22,396 nucleotides of DNA from an uncultured bacterium. GTDB taxonomy: Bacteria > Actinomycetota > Coriobacteriia > Coriobacteriales > Coriobacteriaceae. Made by a program: the position numbers and the translations under genes. This document shows, piece after piece, positions 1 through 7,783 of this stretch; positions within the stretch are counted from its first letter, which is position 1; every line of letters starts with the position of its first letter. The notes under the pieces were generated by a model. That model was given only the letters and a program-made list of their open reading frames with translations. It did no database searches and was not told where the DNA came from. The stretch lies in the NCBI GenBank assembly GCA_905215205.1, contig CAJMPK010000012.1:1-22396 (forward strand), read 5' to 3'.

Positions 1-1041
1 CATGCGCTGCACGTTGGCGTTGTCCTTGGCAAGGATCGCCGTGATCTGGCCGATCATGTTGGGCACGTTGGCGTGCAGACAGGCGATGCGGCTTGCGGCG
101 CGCGCCTTGCCCATGCTGCAGGCGGGGTAGTTGACGCTGTGTGCGATGTTGCCGTTCTCCAGGTAATCCTTGAGCTCGCTGATGGCCATGTCTGCGCAGT
201 TGGCTTCAGCCTCACCGGTGCCGGCGCCCGAGTGCGTGGTGATAAACGTATTGGGCATCTTGACGGTCTTGGGCGTGGCAAAGTCGCAGCTAAACCAGCT
301 GAGTTTGCCCTCGCGCAGGGCGACGTCGACGGCGTCCTCGTCAATGATGGTCTCGCGCGCGTAGTTGATGAGCACTGCGTCGGGTGCCAGCAGGTTGATC
401 TGCTCGGTGCTGATCATGCCGATGGTGTCGGCCTTGCTGGGCACGTGCACGGTGAGGTAGTCGCAGCCGCGGCACAGATCTTCGAGCGTGCCCACGCGCT
501 GCACCTCGCGGCTCAGCACCCACGCGTGCTCGACGGAAATGAACGGATCGTAGCCGTAGACGTCCATGCCTAGGTCGACGCAGGCGTTAGCGACCTTGGA
601 GCCCACGTTGCCCAGACCGATGACGCCGATGCGCTTGCCCTTGAGCTCGCGGCCCACAAAGGCCTTCTTGGCTTTCTCGGCATCGACCTGAATCTCGGGA
701 TCGTCAGCGTTGTCGCGCACCCAGTTCATCGACTGCACCACGCCACGGCTCGAAAGCACCAGCATGCCCAGGACGAGCTCCTTGACGGCGTTGCTGTTGG
801 CACCGGGGGAGTTAAAGACGACGACGCCCTTCTTGGCGTACTCCTCGACGGGGATATTGTTGACGCCGGCGCCGCAGCGGGCGATGGCACGGATGCCCTC
901 GGGTAGCTCGTAGCCGTGCAGGTCGGTCGAGCGCATCAGGATGGCGTCGGCCTCCTCGGCGGTGTCCACAAACTCGTAGCCCTCGCCAAACTCGACCTTG
1001 CCGTCTTTGGTGATGTCGTCGATGGTTTTAATCTTACGCAT
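1..1041 (-). CDS. serA: D-3-phosphoglycerate dehydrogenase, C-terminus cut by window edge
   Basis: Cytosolic NAD-dependent enzyme that oxidises 3-phosphoglycerate to 3-phosphohydroxypyruvate, the first step of serine synthesis. The visible 347 residues show the Rossmann motif GLGNVG (142-147), the active-site region INYARE with Arg229, and the histidine motif TTHSGAGTGEAE with His270. From about residue 318 an ACT-like segment begins (SRIACLHANVPNMIGQI), which fits the short SerA form of roughly 390 residues with one regulatory ACT domain. The usual catalytic-loop sequence (DVFxxEP) is replaced by CDFATPKTV, so the catalytic Glu is not obvious from motif alone. The ATG at 1041 is preceded by AAGGAG with a 7-nt gap. 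It lies 70 nt downstream of serC on the same strand, so co-transcription is likely. The frame is open to base 1, so the gene continues outside the window. Confidence 0.93.
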   Translation of the reverse strand, partial: MRKIKTIDDITKDGKVEFGEGYEFVDTAEEADAILMRSTDLHGYELPEGIRAIARCGAGVNNIPVEEYAKKGVVVFNSPGANSNAVKELVLGMLVLSSRGVVQSMNWVRDNADDPEIQVDAEKAKKAFVGRELKGKRIGVIGLGNVGSKVANACVDLGMDVYGYDPFISVEHAWVLSREVQRVGTLEDLCRGCDYLTVHVPSKADTIGMISTEQINLLAPDAVLINYARETIIDEDAVDVALREGKLSWFSCDFATPKTVKMPNTFITTHSGAGTGEAEANCADMAISELKDYLENGNIAHSVNYPACSMGKARAASRIACLHANVPNMIGQITAILAKDNANVQRM

Positions 1042-1095
1042 GGAAAAACTCCTTAGCAGGTTTGTCTAAAACAGGTGGTTTGAAGTGGCTGGTCG

Positions 1096-1112
1096 GCCCG
1101 CGGGTTGCGGGC
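1096..1112 (-). other. Intercistronic hairpin between serC and serA
   Basis: GCCCGC (1096-1101) pairs with GCGGGC (1107-1112) around a 5-nt loop, directly at the serC stop codon. No T-run follows in the direction of transcription. It therefore looks more like a processing, attenuation or mRNA-stability element than a strong intrinsic terminator. Function is inferred. Confidence 0.3.
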
Positions 1113-2236
1113 TAGTTAGATCGCGGACTCAAACTATGCTGCGCTTCGAAGTCCTTCATGTACGAGGCCAGTGCCTGCACGTCTTCCATGGTTACGGCGT
1201 TGTAGACGCTCGCGCGCATGCCGCCCACCAGGCGATGGCCTTTGACGTTTTGAATCTGGTGCTCGGCCGCGCCTGCGACAAAGGCCGCATCGAGCTCGGC
1301 GTTGCCGGTGCGGAAGGTAACGTTGGCGATGGAGCGGCTGTCGGCCTGCGCGGTGCCATGGAACAGTTCGCTGTGCTCGAGCAGGTCGTAGAGCAGGTTG
1401 GCCTTGGCCCAGTTGCGCTCGGCCATGGCGGCAAGTCCGCCGGTCTGCTCGACCCAACGGAACACCTTGCCGCACACGTAGATGCCAAAGGTGTTGGGCG
1501 TGTTGAGCATGGAGCCCTTGGCGGCTTGGGTCTTGAGGTCCAGGTACTGCGGCGTTTGCGCAAAGGCGGGGCCTTCGGCGATGAGGTCGTCGCGCACAAT
1601 GACCACGGTCACGCCCGCGGCGCCGGCGTTTTTTTGCGCGCCGGCGTAGATGAGCCCGTAGCGCTCAACGTCGAGCGGCTGCGACAGAAAGCAGCTCGAG
1701 ACATCGGCGACCAGCGGTACATCGCCGCAGTTGGGCAGCTCGTGGTACATAGTGCCAAAGATAGTGTTGTTCTGGCAGATGTAGACGTAGTCGAGCCCGT
1801 CGCCCGCGGCCTCGGCGGCAATGCGCGCGTTGATATCGGCCATGTTGGGAATGAGGTCGAAATTGGTGTCTTCGGAGCTCACGAGCAGCACGGTCTCGCC
1901 GTACTTGGCGGCCTCCTTGTACGCCTTGTTGGCGAAGTTGCCGGTCACGACGTAGCCGGCGCGGCCGCGGCGCATGAGGTTCATGGGGATGCCCGCAAAC
2001 TGCAGCGTGGCGCCGCCCTGCAAAAACAGGACACGGTAGTTGTCGGGGATGCTCAGCAGGCGGCGCAGGGTTGCCTCGGCGTCGTCGATGATCTGCTGGT
2101 ACATGCTAGATCGATGGCTCATCTCGAGCACGGACATGCCGCAACCGCGGTAGTCCATCATCTCGTCGGCGATCTCGGCGAGCACGCTTGTAGGCAGTGC
2201 GGCCGGGCCAGCTGAGAAGTTGTGCACACGTGCCAT
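1112..2236 (-). CDS. serC: Phosphoserine aminotransferase
   Basis: Converts 3-phosphohydroxypyruvate and glutamate to phosphoserine and 2-oxoglutarate, the second step of serine synthesis. It is a cytosolic class-V aminotransferase that uses PLP. The 374-aa length is close to the family norm of about 360. Seen directly: the N-terminal family motif FSAGPAALP (7-15), EMSHRS (38-43), QGGATLQF (73-80), and the PLP-binding lysine Lys202 in YAGAQKNAGAAG. The ATG at 2236 is preceded by GAGGGGAA. The gene precedes serA on the same strand, so the two probably form an operon. Identity is secure; no damage is visible. Confidence 0.96.
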   Translation of the reverse strand: MARVHNFSAGPAALPTSVLAEIADEMMDYRGCGMSVLEMSHRSSMYQQIIDDAEATLRRLLSIPDNYRVLFLQGGATLQFAGIPMNLMRRGRAGYVVTGNFANKAYKEAAKYGETVLLVSSEDTNFDLIPNMADINARIAAEAAGDGLDYVYICQNNTIFGTMYHELPNCGDVPLVADVSSCFLSQPLDVERYGLIYAGAQKNAGAAGVTVVIVRDDLIAEGPAFAQTPQYLDLKTQAAKGSMLNTPNTFGIYVCGKVFRWVEQTGGLAAMAERNWAKANLLYDLLEHSELFHGTAQADSRSIANVTFRTGNAELDAAFVAGAAEHQIQNVKGHRLVGGMRASVYNAVTMEDVQALASYMKDFEAQHSLSPRSN

Positions 2237-2274
2237 CTTCTAGTTCCCCTCGTAGTCGTTTGAACGTTCGGGAT

Positions 2275-2283
2275 ACTTTAGCA
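2275..2283 (-). promoter_or_regulatory. Possible extended -10 of the serC-serA promoter
   Basis: Reading leftwards, TGCTAAAGT is an extended -10 element (TGn followed by TAAAGT, 4 of 6 to consensus), about 40 nt before the serC start. No convincing -35 lies 17 nt upstream, which extended -10 promoters can tolerate. The rest of 2237-2367 shows no other signal. Confidence 0.25.
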
Positions 2284-2367
2284 CAGTGGAGCGCCGGGCG
2301 CGACCGCATCACGGTAAAACTCGAGTGCGCTGCTATGATTTACAGGATGGTTACATGGGGGAGGGGT

Positions 2368-2649
2368 TTACTCCTCCGACAAGTCCAGGTCAGCTAACGA
2401 CGGCATCAGGCTTTCCAGGCGCTTGATCTCTTCGTCGAACATGGCGTTGAGTTGCTTTTGCTTGACTTCGAGCTCGTTTTGCATGTCGACTTCGGTTGCG
2501 GTCGACTTGTCCGCAAAGGCGGCAAAGTCGCCTTTGTTGCGACCGAGAATCGACATGATGCGCTCGTCGATCGTGTCCTTGCACAGCAGACGGTAGACCA
2601 GCACGTTGCGCGACTGTCCCATGCGGTACGCGCGCGAAATGGTTCGCTG
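2368..2649 (-). pseudogene. C-terminal remnant of a SNF2-type helicase
   Basis: About 93 in-frame codons that encode only the end of a SNF2-family (superfamily 2) ATPase. Motif VI is intact as ISRAYRMGQ, followed by the typical tail VLVYRLLCKDTIDERI and a charged C-terminus ending LADLDLSEE. Going upstream, the frame hits a TAG (2653-2655) just before the motif, and nothing upstream encodes motifs I-V. The only ATG in frame (2622) lies inside motif VI, so no functional helicase can be made. It is not a copy of the two helicases further right: their motif VI reads DRIHRLG and their tails differ. It is probably what was left when the neighbouring region was inserted or rearranged. Confidence 0.75.
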
Positions 2650-2840
2650 GGGCTAAAGGTCTGGCCATTACGGACTCCTGATGATGCGTGGACAAGTTGA
2701 GACATGTGGAACGCGCGGTACGTCCGTCCGGCGGGTTCATTTTAATTGCCGCGGAACCGATGAAAGCCAGACGGGCTTCAAGCGCCCGTGATCACCGTTC
2801 ACCGATTAAAACTACCGCTCATCTGCATATGCACAGTTGA
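2650..2840. other. Intergenic region with no gene, at the island's left edge
   Basis: No supported coding sequence. Reading leftwards, an ATG at 2665 with a GGAG upstream opens a frame that runs antisense-shifted through the helicase remnant; it resembles nothing and is probably fortuitous. ACGGGC (2771-2776) and GCCCGT (2784-2789) form a 6-bp hairpin with a 7-nt loop and no T-run. Base composition shifts to AT-rich towards 2800-2930, consistent with the regulatory region of the operon that follows. I see no transposase fragment, tRNA end or direct-repeat attachment site. Confidence 0.4.
2824..2832 (+). promoter_or_regulatory. Alternative extended -10 upstream of the operator pair
   Basis: TGCATATGC lies 9 nt before the first operator copy. 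The comparable spot before operon 2 holds TGCTATGGC, 11 nt before its operator copy. If both are -10 elements, the operator sits across the start of transcription in both operons, giving similar leaders of about 130-140 nt and a repressor-type arrangement. The similarity is short and could be chance. Confidence 0.2.
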
Positions 2841-2841
2841 T

Positions 2842-2871
2842 TTGCTGCACAACAAAATGTTGCTAAACAAA
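2842..2871. promoter_or_regulatory. Two abutting 15-bp operator-like sites before operon 1
   Basis: Site A is TTGCTGCACAACAAA (2842-2856) and site B is ATGTTGCTAAACAAA (2857-2871), directly adjacent. Each matches 13 of 15 bases of site C before operon 2, TTGTTGCTCAACAAA (11993-12007), whose arms TTGTTG/CAACAA are a perfect inverted repeat around CT. A near-palindrome shared only by the two operon leaders fits a dimeric regulator's operator. The regulator is not identifiable in the window; the ParB-like or giant proteins are candidates. Confidence 0.6.
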
Positions 2872-2902
2872 AACGCGCGCAAGTGGCGTATTAAGTAACC
2901 AT

Positions 2903-2911
2903 TGGCATAAT
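2903..2911 (+). promoter_or_regulatory. Candidate extended -10 promoter of operon 1
   Basis: TGGCATAAT matches an extended -10 (TGn plus CATAAT, 5 of 6 to TATAAT). The hexamer 17 nt upstream, GTGGCG, is a weak -35 (3 of 6). It lies about 60 nt before the ATG of the giant gene and downstream of the operator pair. With this promoter the sites would sit at roughly -75 to -45, an activator-like position. Confidence 0.35.
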
Positions 2912-2971
2912 TCTTCCTTTTTTCCAATACAGCTAGTGGGTTGTTTGGGGAATCTTGGGGGTCGTTTCTGT

Positions 2972-5900
2972 ATGGATAAAAATGCTACGAGTGCAACAAG
3001 CGACTTCGTGAATGTAGACGCGTACTACGAGTCGCTAATTTTGAATGCGGTCGCGCAGGCCGATGCTCCGTTGCACGAAGCGTTGGTGCGCTCGAACGTA
3101 TATCGCAGTATTAACGACTCATATGAGCGCGCGCTGGCCCGACTAGTTATAGATGGTGAACTTTTGTATGCCAACGGCGAGTACAGCATGACGCTTGCTT
3201 CTGCTGTGCAGGCGGTGGAACCCGTAGAGGAGCCGGTGGTGGTTGATGTCATTGAGCTTGAGGCTGTTAAAAGCGAAGGTGCCGAGGGCGAAAGCACTGG
3301 GGACGAAGACGTTGACAGCGAAACCACTGACGGCGCCGTTGTTGATGGCGAGAACGTTGAGTTTGTAGAGGCTGCGCCTGAGGCCGCTGAGGACGCTGCG
3401 CCTGAGGCCGTTGAGGATGCTGGCGAGCCAGAGAGTGTTGAACGTATTCAGCCCAAAACGAATGAAACCGCAGAAACAGAAGCCGTTGAGGCGGATGTGC
3501 CGGAGCCGGTGGGCGCGCAGCCTGAAGTCGCGGAGCCTGCTGCCGCTGAGGGTCCCGCACTTAAGGCTTGCGGTCCCATTTCGTTGCGTGCAGATTCGAC
3601 CCTTGCGCGGCTGAAGGTTAATGGGCGCAGTTGGCCTATCCCCGTTGCCGTGGGCGTTTCGTATGACAAGAAGCCGGTCGACGGCTTGTCTCTTATGGGC
3701 TATGAGCCGTCGACTGAGCTCGTGGCGACCGCCGAACGGCCGGCTGAACAGCAAGAGCTAGTGCGAGCGGAGCAGCGGGAACCCGTTCAGTCCGAACGTC
3801 CCGAGCTCGCGCTGTCATCCGAGCCGCAGCAGCTGGCCATTTCCTTCTCCGAGAGTATTGAGACCGCGAAGGCCGTTGCTGAACCCGAGCCTGTGAACGA
3901 GCTTGAGCAGCCCGCGCTTGCGCTCGAGCCTGAACCCGAGGCTACAAACGAGTTCACGCCCGTTGAAGAGCTTGTGCTCGCATCCGAGCCCGAGCCCGAA
4001 GTCGCGTCCGTTTCTGAATCTAAGCCCGTCACTGCGCCTGCCGTCGAATCCGACCCCTTCTCTCTCCCTGTTAATAAATCCGATGGCTCCGTTAATAAGC
4101 TCGAACGCCCCGAGTGTCCCGAGTGCTTGAGCGGTTGGGACGACCCGCGCTGCTTGTTTGATAGCGAGACCCAAGTCGCCTTCCTTGATAAGCAGGAGAT
4201 TCACGATGTGTATGGCCTTATCCGCGCGCTTGGTAAGGCCGAGGACGCTAATGTGCGTGCGGCTTTCGAGAGGCGGCTCACGACCTACGCGATGCCTCTT
4301 TCTCCGCAGTACCGCGCGCAGACGTTGGAACTCAGCAAGTTTTCCGGTAATGCGAGATTTGTGTTTGACGTGTTTGGCAATTTGCGCAAGGTCGGGCGCG
4401 AATGCTGTGCGTTTACGGACGTTAAGGGACCGGCGATTGAGCCGCTCAGCACGATTTATTCAAGTGATGGCGAGCCGCTCTCGCTGTGGAATCTATCGAT
4501 TTCTCCGGCATTGCAGCGCAAATTAAAATGGAACTGCCAAATCCACAGTATGCCTGAGTTGCTTACGTGCAACTGGAAAGGGTTTCAGACGAAGGGCCTT
4601 TCCTCAGCGGAGGTGCGTTCGATTGCCTACGCTTTGAACAACTGGCCCAAGGGTCGTTTGTTGCTGGGAAGAACCAAAACTGAACTAGAGCTCGCCCGTC
4701 AGGCGGCGATAGGGGGTTGGTATCCTTCGGTCAATACGCCTGTTGAGCGCGCCAAAAGAGTAAACGGACTTGCTGACGAAGCCGTCCTGCAGTTGCACGG
4801 AGAGCACCTGCCTGCGTATGAGCTTTCATTCCGCTTGCTATTTTGCACCAGGGTGGCAGGTAAGCTTGCGACGGGCTACAGTGATAAGTACTCCGTCGAT
4901 TCTGTACTCACCGAGCTTAAAAACGAATTCCCTGCTTACAACGCTGCCGTAAAAACTTTTAAGCGTCTGAACTTTGAGCTGTCTGAAGATCGAGAAGATA
5001 TTGAGACAGCTGATACGGAATCTACCTGCGAAAATGCCAATACGGCAGATGGCGTTATTGTATCGGCTAATGAAGCTCAACCGGATGGTCAGCTGGATAC
5101 CCAGACAGAAATGCCTGAAGTGCAGGCCGTTCACGAGCCTGATCAGCCGGCGCAAGATCTTACACTGGAACAGGCGCTTGAACTTGCCGTCGACCAGGAC
5201 ATTGCAAAGTTCAACAGGTGGTTTGCGGACCTCGCATACCAAGACCGCACCCTGATGGGCTATATGTTTATTGACGCCAAGCCGGCTCGTTGGATTGACA
5301 ACCTTGCTATCTCTGCTTGGAAAATCCGAGAGCGTTACGATGCGCTCATGGCGGGTCGTCCGGCGTTTGACATCGATACCTTTGGCCCACTCTTCCATAC
5401 ATACAAGCTGTCCGCCGAGGAGTTTTACGGGCTAACGCGCACCGCACAGCCTGCCTATCTGTATATGACACGCGTGTATGGTCAGGGCACCATGCCGCTT
5501 AAATATGCGGCGGTCGATAAGGACCTTGCGCCGAGTGTTCGCGATGTGGTTCGCGCATACTCGGCGAGCATGGAAGCCGAAAACACTGTCGAGCCGGCGG
5601 AGGAGAAGAGCGCGCCTGCAGAACGGGCTGTCGCGTCGGCAATTGAGCCCGAGGCTGAGCCTGAGGTCGAGTCGGTGGTCGCTTTCGAGTCCGTGTCTAA
5701 GCCGACGGCGACTCCCGAGCCGTCGCCTGAGCCTACTGCTGTCTCCGAGTCTGCTCCCGCCCCGGCCCCGGAACAGCCGGCAAAGCCCTTCACCAGCAAG
5801 ATCGAAGACCTCACCAAGAAAGGCCCCATGTCCATCGAGGCGTGGCTTACGTTGCTGCCCGGCGATGATGCCGACCTGATGCGCTGGATCTTTAGCGACA

Positions 5901-7771
5901 AGCCGCTTATGGATTACCCGCACAAGCCCGCCGGTCTTGGCCCGCTTCGTCAGCGCCGCGCCGATCTGCTGTGCAACCGGCCGCACCTCGACGAGGACAA
6001 ATTCGCCCCGTTGTACCAGCGTTATGACCTTACCGAGGATGCGTTCTGCAAGATCACACAGGCATCCCCGATGACTTTTGGCTACCTGAAAGCCGTTAAG
6101 GTATCGAACAAGTTTAGCCTCCGCCTCGCCGCCAACGATCACTCGTTGCCGCAGGAATGGCGTGATAGGGCGGCGCAGCTGAATCGCCATTCTTCTGCCG
6201 GCGCGCTCCGAACGCCCGTAAGTGTCGAGAAGGACAACGCCTCCCAGCTCGAGCAGATCGCACGTGTAAAGCTGGGCAACTTCTCCACGCGCGGTGCCGC
6301 GCTGCGTGCCTTTGCCGAGTCCGGGGCCGTTGATGAGTATCACGACCTTAAAGATTTCCGCAACAGGTACCAGCTGTTTTTGGAAGACAACAAGTGCGGT
6401 TACAAACAGATGCTTTCGTTGCCTTCCGAGGACATCAGATGTCTTAACGAGCTGCGTGGCACGCACATGTTCCTGGTGGCGCGCGCCAATAAGATTCGCG
6501 CCTACAAGGTCGACAGCCGCTTTACGTCCGAGTTGCGTCAGATCCTGACGCTCGCCGTGGGGCGCAATATCGAGTGCGGCGCGGGCCTCATCCTACGCGA
6601 GAACAAGGAGCTGTGTGACCTCTACGACGTTCGCGACGAGGAGGAGCTCTACGAGATTATCCGCTCATTTGTGCGTCCGGGTTCGGTGCCAGGCTTGGAA
6701 ATGGGCTCGACGCCGCTGATTCGCCTAGGCAAAACGGACCGTAAAAACCAAATGCTCGTTGTGCTGCGTGATGCGGGCATCGAGTTGTCGCGCGAGGAGT
6801 TTGCCCAGCGCTATGCGGATAAGTACTGCGTGGAAACGAGGACGGTTCGCGGCAACTACCTGCGCGACATGAACGCATATCTGCGCAACGGCCGCTACTC
6901 GTATGTCGAGAGCAACCTTACGGACGAGCAGCAGCAGTTCATCAAAGATATGGTGACCGAGGACTACGTCTCGCTACCGTATGTCGCAGCGAGTTTTGCT
7001 GCCAAGTTTGGTACCGCGTCCGGGCGACTCGTTAACGATCAGTCACTGGCGCCTCTTGGTCTGGAAATCTCCAGGGACCTGATAGTCAAGGAAGGCGTGG
7101 ACCTGCGTCAGTCGTTTACGAATCTGCTTATGTCGCGTGACAGCTTTGCCTACGGTTCCCCGGGCTTTGGCGACGAGGTCATCAACCATCCGGAATTTAG
7201 GAATGCTATTACGCCGTTGCTGCGCAACTTCACCTTTATCGAGTGCAACCACGATTCGTTTATTTCGCTCAAGCGCCTGAACGAGACAACGGGTGTGCGT
7301 CGCATTGACCTGGGCAGCTATGCGTGTTCCCTGTTTGCCCGCACAGAGCCCGACGTGCCGTTTACGGTGACGAGCCTTCGTAAACAAGGCTTTATGCACA
7401 AGCTCGATGCCGTGGTCGATGAATGTGGTTTTGACAATTCGTTTTATGACTCAATCGTTCTGTACGGTTTGGCTCATGAGCAAATAAGGCGTACCCGCTT
7501 TAGCGGCGTTTACATGTTCTGTCGCAAGGAGGGGACGTTTTCGTCGGGCGACGCGGTCGAATATGTTGTTAGGCAAAAGGGTCCTATCGAGGTGGGGGAC
7601 CTGATCGATGCGTTCCGGGATGACTACGGTGTCGTCATTACCGCGCCTGACATTAACAGGGCCGTCCAGGACAAGGGCCTGTTCTACAACGAGGACCTTG
7701 ACATGGTCATGCTCAGCAAAAGGATGAACGCAGAATACCTGCGCGAGCTGTATATCAAAAACAACCAATAG
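2972..7771 (+). CDS. Giant multidomain protein with alpha-CTD-like and degenerate sigma-4-like segments (operon 1)
   Basis: 1599-aa soluble protein with no signal peptide or membrane segment. Visible layout: a winged-helix-like N-terminus (about 18-75); Glu/Pro-rich linkers (80-197 and 250-370); an RNA-polymerase-alpha-CTD-like helix-hairpin-helix (507-558, starting LSISPALQRKLKW); a third acidic linker (672-730); repeat A (730-865); a fourth linker (868-940); repeat B (947-1073); then a long C-terminal half (1087-1599) collinear with the giant protein of operon 2, ending in a winged-helix-like module (1466-1590). Repeats A and B correspond to the sigma region-4 block of the paralogue but have lost its consensus. 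ATG 2972 is chosen over GTG 2936 because GGGGG stands 10 nt before it and GTG has no binding site. The stop overlaps the next gene's Shine-Dalgarno. Function unknown; a DNA-recognition or scaffold role is inferred. Confidence 0.85.
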   Translation: MDKNATSATSDFVNVDAYYESLILNAVAQADAPLHEALVRSNVYRSINDSYERALARLVIDGELLYANGEYSMTLASAVQAVEPVEEPVVVDVIELEAVKSEGAEGESTGDEDVDSETTDGAVVDGENVEFVEAAPEAAEDAAPEAVEDAGEPESVERIQPKTNETAETEAVEADVPEPVGAQPEVAEPAAAEGPALKACGPISLRADSTLARLKVNGRSWPIPVAVGVSYDKKPVDGLSLMGYEPSTELVATAERPAEQQELVRAEQREPVQSERPELALSSEPQQLAISFSESIETAKAVAEPEPVNELEQPALALEPEPEATNEFTPVEELVLASEPEPEVASVSESKPVTAPAVESDPFSLPVNKSDGSVNKLERPECPECLSGWDDPRCLFDSETQVAFLDKQEIHDVYGLIRALGKAEDANVRAAFERRLTTYAMPLSPQYRAQTLELSKFSGNARFVFDVFGNLRKVGRECCAFTDVKGPAIEPLSTIYSSDGEPLSLWNLSISPALQRKLKWNCQIHSMPELLTCNWKGFQTKGLSSAEVRSIAYALNNWPKGRLLLGRTKTELELARQAAIGGWYPSVNTPVERAKRVNGLADEAVLQLHGEHLPAYELSFRLLFCTRVAGKLATGYSDKYSVDSVLTELKNEFPAYNAAVKTFKRLNFELSEDREDIETADTESTCENANTADGVIVSANEAQPDGQLDTQTEMPEVQAVHEPDQPAQDLTLEQALELAVDQDIAKFNRWFADLAYQDRTLMGYMFIDAKPARWIDNLAISAWKIRERYDALMAGRPAFDIDTFGPLFHTYKLSAEEFYGLTRTAQPAYLYMTRVYGQGTMPLKYAAVDKDLAPSVRDVVRAYSASMEAENTVEPAEEKSAPAERAVASAIEPEAEPEVESVVAFESVSKPTATPEPSPEPTAVSESAPAPAPEQPAKPFTSKIEDLTKKGPMSIEAWLTLLPGDDADLMRWIFSDKPLMDYPHKPAGLGPLRQRRADLLCNRPHLDEDKFAPLYQRYDLTEDAFCKITQASPMTFGYLKAVKVSNKFSLRLAANDHSLPQEWRDRAAQLNRHSSAGALRTPVSVEKDNASQLEQIARVKLGNFSTRGAALRAFAESGAVDEYHDLKDFRNRYQLFLEDNKCGYKQMLSLPSEDIRCLNELRGTHMFLVARANKIRAYKVDSRFTSELRQILTLAVGRNIECGAGLILRENKELCDLYDVRDEEELYEIIRSFVRPGSVPGLEMGSTPLIRLGKTDRKNQMLVVLRDAGIELSREEFAQRYADKYCVETRTVRGNYLRDMNAYLRNGRYSYVESNLTDEQQQFIKDMVTEDYVSLPYVAASFAAKFGTASGRLVNDQSLAPLGLEISRDLIVKEGVDLRQSFTNLLMSRDSFAYGSPGFGDEVINHPEFRNAITPLLRNFTFIECNHDSFISLKRLNETTGVRRIDLGSYACSLFARTEPDVPFTVTSLRKQGFMHKLDAVVDECGFDNSFYDSIVLYGLAHEQIRRTRFSGVYMFCRKEGTFSSGDAVEYVVRQKGPIEVGDLIDAFRDDYGVVITAPDINRAVQDKGLFYNEDLDMVMLSKRMNAEYLRELYIKNNQ
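5160..6190 (+). repeat. Internal protein-level tandem duplication in the operon 1 giant gene
   Basis: Two diverged blocks, 5160-5565 and 5810-6190, encode matching segments. Examples are IRERYDALMAGRPAFDIDTF against RQRRADLLCNRPHLDEDKF, and LAPSVRD against LPQEWRD at the ends. They are separated by a Glu/Pro-rich linker. Both align with residues 361-475 of the operon 2 giant protein, where the block begins with a well-conserved sigma region-4 helix-turn-helix. Confidence 0.6.
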
Positions 7772-7783
7772 GAGGAAACCGAC

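Noticed and set aside
1085..2215. Plus-strand open frame of 376 codons opposite serC
   Set aside because: It is the antisense shadow of an intact serC; it has no ribosome binding site and its composition (Val/Gly/Ala/His-rich) is typical of antisense frames in GC-rich DNA.
2368..2649. Idea that the helicase remnant is a broken third copy of the operon helicases
   Set aside because: Motif VI and the C-terminal tail belong to a different SNF2 branch.
2390..2740. Minus-strand frame of 116 codons overlapping the helicase remnant
   Set aside because: It runs out of frame with the recognisable SNF2 motif and has low-complexity Arg/Ala composition without family resemblance.
3210..4080. Repetitive DNA that could suggest a CRISPR or minisatellite array
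   Set aside because: The repeats are irregular Glu/Pro codons inside one long reading frame; there are no regular spacers or palindromic direct repeats.
5432..6466. 344-codon minus-strand frame inside the operon 1 giant gene, and similar long minus frames at 7451-8470 and 9383-10696
   Set aside because: All lie opposite genes with recognisable domains or conserved paralogues, have no start signals, and show Arg/Leu/Gly/Val-biased antisense composition.
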